DNA of 43,943 nucleotides from Bacteroidales bacterium (GTDB lineage Bacteria > Bacteroidota > Bacteroidia > Bacteroidales > GWF2-38-335): positions 1 through 43,943 of the forward strand of contig JAFGXD010000074.1 in the NCBI GenBank assembly GCA_016936815.1, written 5' to 3'. Position 1 is the stretch's first letter. The number at the start of each line of letters is the position of its first letter. The position numbers and the translations under genes were made by a program. The notes beneath the pieces are model-generated. The model saw only the letters and a list, made by a program, of their open reading frames with translations, ran no database searches and was not told the DNA's origin. This document shows positions 29,675-37,831 of this stretch, piece after piece.

Positions 29675-30087
29675 TGGCAGTTTATTTTCATTCCGAGGAA
29701 ATCTCTATACCTAAAATTCCAAGAAACAAACTTAAAAAACTTACAAGAGAAATATTGCTGTCTGCCAATTATTTAACGGGGGAAATAAATTATATTTTCT
29801 GCAACGATAATTACTTACTAGAGATAAATAAGAAATACCTTAATCACCACGATTTTACAGATATAATAACCTTTCCAATGCCCGAAGACAACAAAATGTC
29901 GGCTGATATTTATATTTCTTTGGAAAGAATAAAAGAAAATTCGAAACTTTTTAACGAGACATTTTTACGAGAAACCTGTAGGGTAATAATTCACGGAGTA
30001 CTTCATTTGGCCGGAATGAAAGACAAAACAGCCAAGGAAAAATCTGAAATGAGAAAAGCCGAAGATTTTTGGATTGAGAGATTATAG
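29674..30087 (+). CDS. ybeY: Endoribonuclease YbeY (rRNA maturation)
   Basis: LEINKKYLNHHDFTDIITFPM...ADIYISLERIKEN...VIIHGVLHLAGMKDKT. GTG start overlaps the preceding TAG. Confidence 0.92.
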   Translation: MAVYFHSEEISIPKIPRNKLKKLTREILLSANYLTGEINYIFCNDNYLLEINKKYLNHHDFTDIITFPMPEDNKMSADIYISLERIKENSKLFNETFLRETCRVIIHGVLHLAGMKDKTAKEKSEMRKAEDFWIERL

Positions 30088-30264
30088 TTCATATTTATTT
30101 CTTACAGACAACCTTTCTTTACCCAAATTCATTATTAAAATAATTAGACTACAACATTCTTGTTGGGCTAAGCGTTTAATATTTTGTATAATGGAAACAA
30201 AACTCATTAGCATTTTTGCCATTAGGTCTTTTACCGGTTGTTTCACCATAAAAAAACATTAATT

Positions 30265-31611
30265 ATGAAACTAGCAATTTGTATTTTGTATTGCCTTATA
30301 AATCTGACTATTACAGCTCAAGATTCTAAATATGTTTATTTCGAATCGGATGATTATACTATAGATAGTGCAGGAAAAGTTACAATTAGTGAAACAGTAA
30401 ACGAACAATTGGGGCAAGATGGATATTACATTTATCTTTCAGGATTTACTGATTCCGATGGCAACGACTCTTATAATATGAAACTATCATTTCAAAGAGT
30501 TAGTGAAGTAAGAAATCGTCTTATAGACCTTGGAATAAATCCAATAAACATTAAAATGGATTGGTCCGGTGAAAGAAATCCTTTTGCCGATAACGTTACA
30601 GATGAAGGAAAACAAAAGAACAGGTGTGTAGAGTTACATTCATCCTACTACCCTCCCGAAGATTTTAATGAAATGCTTAGTTATCACAATTATTTTAATG
30701 AAGATCAAATAGAAGATCAATATTTTTCGGGGTTTTCGGATGTTAAAATTTCTATTGTTGGTAAGAAAGGAACAATAATTAATATTCCGGCAAACTCTCT
30801 TGTTGATGAAAGGGGAGTAGAATATGTGGGCATTGTAAAAATTACACTTAAAGAAGTATATTCAATAAGCGATATGGTTGAATCTAATCTTTCAACAACT
30901 TCTGGAGAAAAAATACTTGAAACCGGAGGAATGTTTAAAATTGATGTTAAAGGAAATAACGGTTCATTAAGCCTTAAACCCGGTGAATACGCCCAGGTGC
31001 TAATGCCTTCAACCGATCCAAAAACAGGAATGAAAGTATTTTACGGTAATTATCAAAATGGTGTAATCGACTGGTCAACTGATGGTAGTAAAGAAAATGT
31101 AATATCAATTGTTGAATTGGAACAAGAAATGGAGCAAGAAACAGATACAATAACTAGAGAGATTTTCAATAATTTCAGGCTTGATGTCTCGGCGGTAAAA
31201 GATCCGGTAATACAGGAGAATCAGGAAAATTCTGCATATAATCAAAATTATTACGGTTTTCAGATTAAAGGTTTTAATTGGATAAATTGCGACAGATATA
31301 TTGGTAAAGAGGCAACATCAAAACTTTTTGTTTCGGTAAATTCGAAAAAAGTAGCTAAAGTAGTATTGGTGCTAGATGAAATAAAGTCTTTGGTAAACGG
31401 CAATTATAATCCTGCTCTTGATATTGTAACCTTCCCGGAACTTCCAAATAATATGTCGGCAACAATAATGGCAATTTGTGTTGACCAAGACGGAACTTAC
31501 GTAGAAACCAAAAATGTTGTTATTGGCAAAGAAAAGACGGTTAAATTATTTCCGGTAAAAATATCAGATGAAGGAATGAAATCGGCAATTGCAGCTTTGG
31601 GGATAGAATAA
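30265..31611 (+). CDS. Exported protein with N-terminal OmpA-like domain plus ZU5-like segment
   Basis: Start refined from 30238 to ATG 30265 (signal MKLAICILYCLINLTITAQ). YYIYLSGFTDSDGNDSYNMKLSFQRVSEVRNRLIDLGINPINIKMDWSGERNPFADNVTDEGKQKNRCVEL matches an OmpA C-terminal-like domain. Then KGTIINIPANSLVDERGVEYVGIVKITLKEVYSISDM. Confidence 0.78.
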   Translation: MKLAICILYCLINLTITAQDSKYVYFESDDYTIDSAGKVTISETVNEQLGQDGYYIYLSGFTDSDGNDSYNMKLSFQRVSEVRNRLIDLGINPINIKMDWSGERNPFADNVTDEGKQKNRCVELHSSYYPPEDFNEMLSYHNYFNEDQIEDQYFSGFSDVKISIVGKKGTIINIPANSLVDERGVEYVGIVKITLKEVYSISDMVESNLSTTSGEKILETGGMFKIDVKGNNGSLSLKPGEYAQVLMPSTDPKTGMKVFYGNYQNGVIDWSTDGSKENVISIVELEQEMEQETDTITREIFNNFRLDVSAVKDPVIQENQENSAYNQNYYGFQIKGFNWINCDRYIGKEATSKLFVSVNSKKVAKVVLVLDEIKSLVNGNYNPALDIVTFPELPNNMSATIMAICVDQDGTYVETKNVVIGKEKTVKLFPVKISDEGMKSAIAALGIE

Positions 31612-31915
31612 AGCCTTTATTGAAAACAACTTACCAACCTCTATGATGTTTCCCAAACTAGCAAAGAGTTTCAACCCATGACTCTCAAGTTTGGATGTAT
31701 AGCTATAATTATGAAATATAAATGCATTTGAAATGACCTCAGAACATTTCCTATATATTCAACATGATGTAAAAATGTCATTTAATACCTAAAACTCTAC
31801 CGTTAATAAATTCATATTCACCGAAAATACATTTCTTATTTTTTAGGGGCATATATTTATTGTATCTTGCCAATGGTTAACGCATCTTTTTCATAATACT
31901 TACGGGGATAAAAGG

Positions 31916-31962
31916 AAAACCCGCATCGGAAATAAACGGTCCAGTTTAATCTTCTTCTGATG
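31916..31962. terminator. Strong, likely bidirectional terminator hairpin with large loop
   Basis: AAAACCCGCATC...GATGCGGGTTTTTT (12-bp perfect stem, extendable by GGA/TCT), loop containing TAAAC-GGTCCA-GTTTA. Confidence 0.7.
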
Positions 31963-32047
31963 CGGGTTTTTTAATTTTGAAATTTGGGTGCTAATGAAAA
32001 GCAGTTTTATAGATGGACTGTTAATTGTTTAGAATAACTCGCCTCAG

Positions 32048-32557
32048 TTAGTTGATTTCCTCAAATAGCCAATATTGATTTGGGTGATTTGAATGTTTCC
32101 AGACTCTTATCCCAGGCTTTTTTCTGGGGTCATGAACTTTTGTGTCTAACACCAATCTTGTTTCCCTATTAATAATTTTATATGTTCCATTGGCATATTT
32201 ATGCACAAACCATTTCTGCGAATCCTTGTAGTTTTTTTCTCTTAAAACCAAGAACCAATGTCCTTTTGAAATATCATCAATATCAAGAAACAAATTATTC
32301 TCTTTGTTTATAATAAAAAACATGTTCTTATCTACTTGCTCAAAAAGCCAAACACCATTTGACAGGTCTTTGTTGGCAACTTGTGTTACGTTTACGGAAT
32401 TAGTTATTGTATCAAATGAATTTGATAAGTAATAACCTGATGTTGAGGATTTAATGGTGAAACTATTAGAAAAATCCCAAATGGTTTTATCCTCTAAATT
32501 ATTGCATCCACATAAAAAAATAATTATTAAGACTGAAATAGTTATTAAGGCTTTCAT
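32048..32557 (-). CDS. Lipoprotein with ricin-B/beta-trefoil-like repeats
   Basis: Start refined from 32599 to ATG 32557: MKALITISVLIIIFLCGC lipobox. Repeated FIINKENNLFLDI / YKIINRETRLVLDT and GVWLFEQV / QKWFVHK / QYWLFEEI. Confidence 0.65.
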   Translation of the reverse strand: MKALITISVLIIIFLCGCNNLEDKTIWDFSNSFTIKSSTSGYYLSNSFDTITNSVNVTQVANKDLSNGVWLFEQVDKNMFFIINKENNLFLDIDDISKGHWFLVLREKNYKDSQKWFVHKYANGTYKIINRETRLVLDTKVHDPRKKPGIRVWKHSNHPNQYWLFEEIN

Positions 32558-32565
32558 TTTTTGCT

Positions 32566-32573
32566 CAAAATTA
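32566..32573 (-). promoter_or_regulatory. Candidate -7 box (TAATTTTG) for the trefoil lipoprotein
   Basis: Exact TAnnTTTG on the minus strand 9 nt upstream of ATG 32557. Confidence 0.45.
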
Positions 32574-32597
32574 ATACTTTTATCGCAAATATTTATC

Positions 32598-33962
32598 ATG
32601 AATCGAAAAACTCAACAAATTATTCATTTTGTAGTATCAACATTCTTATTACTAATTCCTGCATTTTATAATGGTTATCCATTAGTTTTTGCTGACACCG
32701 GTCAATATGTTTTATCATCTGTTGATTTGATTCCTCCTTCAACAAGTCCTATGGGATATATCTTTTTTGTTAGAATTTTTGCATGGAATGAAAGTCTATG
32801 GATTGTAATTTTTGCACAAGCAGCAATAGTCAATTTTCTTATTTATAAAACAGTAAAAATATTGATTTTGCATAATAGACATTTGTACCATTTTGCGATA
32901 GTTGCTTTCTTATCAATTTTTACCGGTGCATCATGGTATTCTTCCCAAATAATGCCGGATATTTTTGCTCCAATACTTGTTTTATCAATTTTTGTATTTT
33001 TAAATTATCATAAAAGTTTATGGATGAATATTGGATTAATTTTAATCTTGATTATTACCTGCATCAGCCATTTTACTTATCTATATACTTGTTTTCTTAC
33101 AAGTTTTGTCTTTTTTGTTTTTCTATTTTATAATAGAAAAAAAATACCAATGCCTAAGATAATTATTAATAAACTTATTGGAATATTTTTAATTGTTGTA
33201 AGCTCATATTATTTTACGCCAACCTATAATTATTTACATGGTAATGATTTTAATTCCAGCAAAATAAAGCATGTTTTATTGATGGCAAAACTTGTGGAAA
33301 ATGGTGTTGCTAAAGAATTTTTAGATAATAATTGCCATGAAAACAGGTACTGTTTATGCGACTATAAAGATAATTTACCAACAAATCCACCAGCTTTTGT
33401 CTGGAGAGCCGAAAGTCCCTTTTTTAAGACAGGAGGATGGTCTAATAGCAAATTGGAATATGAAGAAATAATCTCAATTGTTTTTAGCGACCCCGGTTAT
33501 TTAAGTATGTTTATCTATAAAGGATTTATTTCAACAATCAAATTATTAACAATCAACGAGTTAGGAAGCAGTTTTAGTGAATATAGGGAAAATAGTACTA
33601 TATATAACGTGATTCAAAAGGAAATGCCTCACGAATTGAATGAATTCAAAAATGCCAGACAATATAACAAGAAACTGAGTTTTACTTTTATTAATCTTTT
33701 TCTAAACTTATTCTTAGTATTATCTGTTATTATAATTTACTTTTCTTTTAGAAAAGGGTTTTTTAAGGGAAATTTAGAACTGCAATCTTTAATTATCGTA
33801 GTTATTTCAGCTGTCATTTTTAATGCTGCAATTTCCGGTTCTTTTTCTGCAATAGCACCAAGGTATCAATCAAGAATTTCCTGGCTTGTTATTTTGGTTG
33901 CACTAATAATACTAATTAACTACTTTTCAAAGTTCAAAACCATCTTTCATGCTAAAAAATAA
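32598..33962 (+). CDS. Multi-pass membrane protein of unknown function (glycosyltransferase-like)
   Basis: Start refined from 32454 to ATG 32598 (MNRKTQQIIHFVVSTFLLLIPAFYNGYPLVFADTGQYV); many TM helices. Confidence 0.75.
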   Translation: MNRKTQQIIHFVVSTFLLLIPAFYNGYPLVFADTGQYVLSSVDLIPPSTSPMGYIFFVRIFAWNESLWIVIFAQAAIVNFLIYKTVKILILHNRHLYHFAIVAFLSIFTGASWYSSQIMPDIFAPILVLSIFVFLNYHKSLWMNIGLILILIITCISHFTYLYTCFLTSFVFFVFLFYNRKKIPMPKIIINKLIGIFLIVVSSYYFTPTYNYLHGNDFNSSKIKHVLLMAKLVENGVAKEFLDNNCHENRYCLCDYKDNLPTNPPAFVWRAESPFFKTGGWSNSKLEYEEIISIVFSDPGYLSMFIYKGFISTIKLLTINELGSSFSEYRENSTIYNVIQKEMPHELNEFKNARQYNKKLSFTFINLFLNLFLVLSVIIIYFSFRKGFFKGNLELQSLIIVVISAVIFNAAISGSFSAIAPRYQSRISWLVILVALIILINYFSKFKTIFHAKK

Positions 33963-35034
33963 AACAGTTGCCGTTGTAGTCCCTGCTTACAATGAAGAAA
34001 AACAAATAGGTATGGTAATTGAAACCATGCCCGATTTTGTAGATAGAATAATAATTGTAAACGATTTTTCTAAAGATAATACTAAAGATGTTGTTGCTAA
34101 ATATATTGCTACATGCCAAAAATCTAATCTTCCTGTTGTTGAAAAAAGAAAAAACAATATTTACAACCGTGCGGAAGAAATGATAGAACAAAGAAATATT
34201 GATGAATTGAAGCTGTTTGTTGATTCTGAAGTATTTAACGATAATTCTGACGATAAAATTGTTCTTATTAATTTACTAAAAAATGGTGGTGTTGGTGCTG
34301 CAATTGCAAGGGGTTACAAATGGTGTAAAGATAATAATATAGATTGTACCGCCGTTATGGCCGGCGATGGACAAATGGATCCCGATGAATTGGAGTCAAT
34401 TTGTATGCCGGTTGTTGAAGAGGGAATTGATTACGTTAAAGGAAACCGACTTATTCATCCTTCGGCCTCTATGTTAATTCCAAAAACCAGATTTTTCGGA
34501 AATTCTGTGCTTTCTATCTTAACAAAAATTGCCTCCGGCTACTGGCATGTTTCCGATACCCAAACCGGCTATACTGCAATGTCGAAAAGAGCCATTAATG
34601 CTATTCCACTTCATAAAATTTACAAAAGATACGGAATGCCTAACGACGTTTTGGTAAAGCTAAACATTGCTTTCTGTAGTTTAAGAGAAATTGAAATTAA
34701 GCCAATATATAACGTTGGCGAAAAATCTAAAATGAAAGTACTTAAGGTTATCTCTCCTATTCTTTGGCTGCTTTTTAAATCATTCTTCAAAAGACTTTGG
34801 AATAAATACTTGCTTAAAAGTTTTCATCCCTTGTTTATTCTCTATTTTGTTTCATTTTCTCTTTTATTAGTTTCAATTCCATTTGGAGTGAAAATATTAT
34901 CTCATGTCTTTAATTATCAAGACGTTAATCCCGTAACTGTAATGGCATTCATTTTTTTATCTATAAGTGGTTTGCAATCGCTTTTGTTTGCAATGTGGAT
35001 GGATATTCAGGATAATGAAAGATTGTATAAGTAA
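33949..35034 (+). CDS. Family 2 glycosyltransferase with C-terminal TM helices
   Basis: KTVAVVVPAYNEEKQIGMVIETMPDFVDRIIIVNDFSKDNT; NGGVGAAIARGYKWC; MAGDGQMDPDELESI; QTGYTAMSKRAINAIPL. Confidence 0.93.
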   Translation: MLKNKTVAVVVPAYNEEKQIGMVIETMPDFVDRIIIVNDFSKDNTKDVVAKYIATCQKSNLPVVEKRKNNIYNRAEEMIEQRNIDELKLFVDSEVFNDNSDDKIVLINLLKNGGVGAAIARGYKWCKDNNIDCTAVMAGDGQMDPDELESICMPVVEEGIDYVKGNRLIHPSASMLIPKTRFFGNSVLSILTKIASGYWHVSDTQTGYTAMSKRAINAIPLHKIYKRYGMPNDVLVKLNIAFCSLREIEIKPIYNVGEKSKMKVLKVISPILWLLFKSFFKRLWNKYLLKSFHPLFILYFVSFSLLLVSIPFGVKILSHVFNYQDVNPVTVMAFIFLSISGLQSLLFAMWMDIQDNERLYK

Positions 35035-35065
35035 GCTAGTTTAAATAATTAGCAACCATTTATTA

Positions 35066-35941
35066 CTAACGGCGCTTTATAATTAAAGCAAAAAAGAAAA
35101 TAAAAATTTCTCCTGAAATAAACCAAAATCTGCTAATAATGGAAATTGTGGTAGCCTCTTTAAGTTCTATTCCGCTTAAACTTAAAAATCCAACCATTAT
35201 TCCTTCCCTAACACCTATGCCTCCGGGAAAGAAAATTGCAAGTACTCCCAAACTAACAGCTACCGGAAAAGCAAAGGCTACCTCGAAACCGGCAGATTCG
35301 TTAATTGAAACCACAAGAAAGTAAAAAGCTGCCATCCAAACTATCCAGTAGATAAATACATAAGTAACAATGCCCAATACATCATTAAATGAAATAATTG
35401 GAATTTCTATTTCTCTTTTACTTATCCGTTTTGCCATTGTTATAACATTTCTATGAAACCATTTTGAAAACAAAACAAAACTCAGGAATAAAATTATTAG
35501 AACCACCATTAATAAAAACCATGATGTCTCGTAAATTAAAAGCATTGGGATTAATGAAATAATTAATCCCAACCAAACATAAATTAACTGTTCTTTTAAC
35601 GATGCAAAAGAACATATTTTAAGAGATGATTTAGTAACTGTGCTAATATAAGAAGCTCTTCCCAGAATAACCCAAATTTTTCCGGGTATATATTTTGCAA
35701 AAATTGCCAAGCCGTGTGAAACTACAGAGTTTCTTATGTTTGCTTTTATGGAATGGTAATTTAAAGCCTTAGACCAACTTAATCCGCTTAGAAAAAACCC
35801 TAGCCATAATAATAAAACAGAAATAGCAAATAAAGGAATATTTGGATTGAAAATTTGTAAATCGAAAAAATCTTCTTTGTATAAATAGTAAGCAAAAAAG
35901 AAAAACGAAATGTATAGAAGAATGTTAAACCACTTTTTCAT
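35066..35941 (-). CDS. LPG-synthase-TM / AglD-like flippase-like membrane protein
   Basis: Multi-TM; IFAKYIPGKIWVILGRASYI ... FPGGIGVREGIMVGFLSLSGIELKEATTISIISRFWFISGEI. Confidence 0.82.
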   Translation of the reverse strand: MKKWFNILLYISFFFFAYYLYKEDFFDLQIFNPNIPLFAISVLLLWLGFFLSGLSWSKALNYHSIKANIRNSVVSHGLAIFAKYIPGKIWVILGRASYISTVTKSSLKICSFASLKEQLIYVWLGLIISLIPMLLIYETSWFLLMVVLIILFLSFVLFSKWFHRNVITMAKRISKREIEIPIISFNDVLGIVTYVFIYWIVWMAAFYFLVVSINESAGFEVAFAFPVAVSLGVLAIFFPGGIGVREGIMVGFLSLSGIELKEATTISIISRFWFISGEIFIFFFALIIKRR

Positions 35942-36013
35942 TTATTAAAAAATAAGCCGCAAAAATAGCTAAATGTTTGTCAATAATAACAAACTTAAAA
36001 AATGAATTATTTA

Positions 36014-36394
36014 TTAGGGGTTTTTCTTAACCTTTACAGCCTTATTATTTTTAAGTTCCGGTTTTACTTCCTCTTCAGGGTTTTGTTCCAGATATATTTC
36101 TGCTCCCGGAACCGGCTCTGCTTCAACGGGTAATGGCTCTGACTCAGGAATTGTCATTTCGGGAGCGCCACCGGAGGCTCCTTCCATTTCCATTGGGGCT
36201 TCTTCCATCTCTTCTTTTAGCTCAAATGATTCTTTCAAATCAATTGACTTCATTTCTTTAGCCGAAGCCTTTTTTGAAGGTTTTGGTTTAGCCTTTGAAG
36301 CCTTTTTTAATTCTTTCTTTTTTACATCCTGAGCATTTGCTGAAAAGGAAATAAGTAATCCAAAAATAATGAAAATTAAATATGCGTTTTTCAT
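36014..36394 (-). CDS. Small exported K/E/P-rich protein with EPVPGAEIYLEQNP motif
   Basis: Signal peptide MKNAYLIFIIFGLLISFSANAQ; low-complexity middle; shares EPVPGAEIYLEQ with the gene at 36444. Confidence 0.72.
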   Translation of the reverse strand: MKNAYLIFIIFGLLISFSANAQDVKKKELKKASKAKPKPSKKASAKEMKSIDLKESFELKEEMEEAPMEMEGASGGAPEMTIPESEPLPVEAEPVPGAEIYLEQNPEEEVKPELKNNKAVKVKKNP

Positions 36395-36443
36395 AGTAGA
36401 ATATGAATATAGTTTATAATAATGAAACTTTTAAACAAAAAAA

Positions 36444-36704
36444 TTAGTCTTCGCCAACAGGCTCTTGTTCAAGATAAATTTCTGCTCCGGGAACAGGTTC
36501 GCCGTCAACTGCACTTTCTTCCTCTTCAAAACTTTTTTCGAAAGCATCTTCTGCATAATCTTCATCTTTTGGAGCTTCGGAATCTATTTCTGAAGAATTA
36601 TCTTTTGCTTTACCTGCACTTTCTTCATTTTTGCTCTTTTTGTCGGAACAACTTATTGCCACAACAAACAAAACTGCTAATAAAGAGATTTTTAGTAATT
36701 TCAT
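36444..36704 (-). CDS. Small acidic lipoprotein with C-terminal EPVPGAEIYLEQEP motif
   Basis: Lipobox MKLLKISLLAVLFVVAISCSDKK; strongly acidic; preferred over the leucine-rich antisense ORF 36422-36706. Confidence 0.75.
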   Translation of the reverse strand: MKLLKISLLAVLFVVAISCSDKKSKNEESAGKAKDNSSEIDSEAPKDEDYAEDAFEKSFEEEESAVDGEPVPGAEIYLEQEPVGED

Positions 36705-36715
36705 AATTTCTATTT

Positions 36716-37723
36716 TTATTCAAATGTAAACAAAATTTTTCCATCCGACATACGTGTAATGTATTGTCTAATGGCTAATGCCACCTCTTCGGCAGTAGAA
36801 ATCTTTTGTATTAAAGTGCTAATATCACCATTTACTATTTGTTCCTGTAATTTTAATGACAGTTCATCAAAAGTTTTTCTTTCCGTGTTTTTAATAAACT
36901 TATTCAAGTCAAATCCTAAAATTTGCTTGTTTTTAAAAATAATATCAAGGACATCAATTCCTCCTATTGGGTCGCCTGAAAGACCTCCGTAAACAATAGT
37001 TTTAGCATTTTCCGGTAAAAGATTAATTATTTGTCCGGTTGCTTCACCTCCAACAGCATCGAAAAAAACGCTTGGTTTCTCTAAATTCAAAATATTCTCC
37101 AAATCTTCAGAATATGTTTTGGATCTGGAACTAATTGCGTATTTGCAACCTTGTTGTTTTAATAATTCAACATGATTATCTCTTCTAACAATATTAATTA
37201 CCTTTATTCCATGTGTTTTGGCGAAACTTCTTATAAAAGAAGCTACCTGACTAAGTCCTGCATTTAGTAGAATGGAATGAGCTTTGTTTTCTTTGGCAAT
37301 TTGAAACAGGGCATAAGCTGTAAAAGGGTTAACAAACAGACATGCAGCTTGTTGGTCTGAAATTTCATCAACAAGTACAATGCAATTTTCGGGCTTAGCA
37401 ATAACAAACTCTGCCCATGTGCCGTGGTGGTCTCCCTGAACAAAACAACTAACTCTTTTTCCAAGAAGATTTTGTGCATCCTTTGATTTGCCGGCCTCTA
37501 CAACAATGCCACAACCTTCAAACCCTAAAGCCTTTGGAAGATTCTTTTTAACGTTATACATGCCTCTCATAAATGCAATGTCGGAAGGATTACAAGTTGC
37601 ATATTTCATTTTTATTAATACCTGATTATCTCCGGCAATTGGCTTATCTATATTGCTTACATTAAGATTCTTAATTAATTCAATAAGATTTGAATTGTAT
37701 TGTTCAAGTAAAATTGCTTTCAT
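36716..37723 (-). CDS. Zinc-type alcohol dehydrogenase / quinone oxidoreductase family (MDR) protein
   Basis: MKAILLEQYNSN start (refined from 37777); KMKYATCNPSDIAFMRGMYNVKKNLPKALGFEGCGIVVEAG; LLNAGLSQVASFIRSFAKTHGIKVINIVRR; VFFDAVGGEATGQI. Confidence 0.9.
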   Translation of the reverse strand: MKAILLEQYNSNLIELIKNLNVSNIDKPIAGDNQVLIKMKYATCNPSDIAFMRGMYNVKKNLPKALGFEGCGIVVEAGKSKDAQNLLGKRVSCFVQGDHHGTWAEFVIAKPENCIVLVDEISDQQAACLFVNPFTAYALFQIAKENKAHSILLNAGLSQVASFIRSFAKTHGIKVINIVRRDNHVELLKQQGCKYAISSRSKTYSEDLENILNLEKPSVFFDAVGGEATGQIINLLPENAKTIVYGGLSGDPIGGIDVLDIIFKNKQILGFDLNKFIKNTERKTFDELSLKLQEQIVNGDISTLIQKISTAEEVALAIRQYITRMSDGKILFTFE

Positions 37724-37831
37724 TTTTTTGTTTGTTTTGGGTAAAAAATTGCAATAGGCTGTAAAAATACAAAACAATAATTAATTTTACGGGAGGCAAA
37801 AACAACAATTAAGGTTAAAATAAAATGGAAA

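Noticed and set aside
35087-35102. GCTTTA-TAAT-TAAAGC hairpin at the 35034/35066 convergent gene ends
   Set aside because: Lies inside the minus-strand coding sequence near its C-terminus, short and AT-only, no T-tract on the appropriate side; weak as a terminator.
36422-36706. 94-aa leucine-rich plus-strand ORF
   Set aside because: Antisense to the lipoprotein gene 36444-36704; Leu richness is the mirror of its Glu/Lys codons, and the minus-strand ORF has a proper lipobox.
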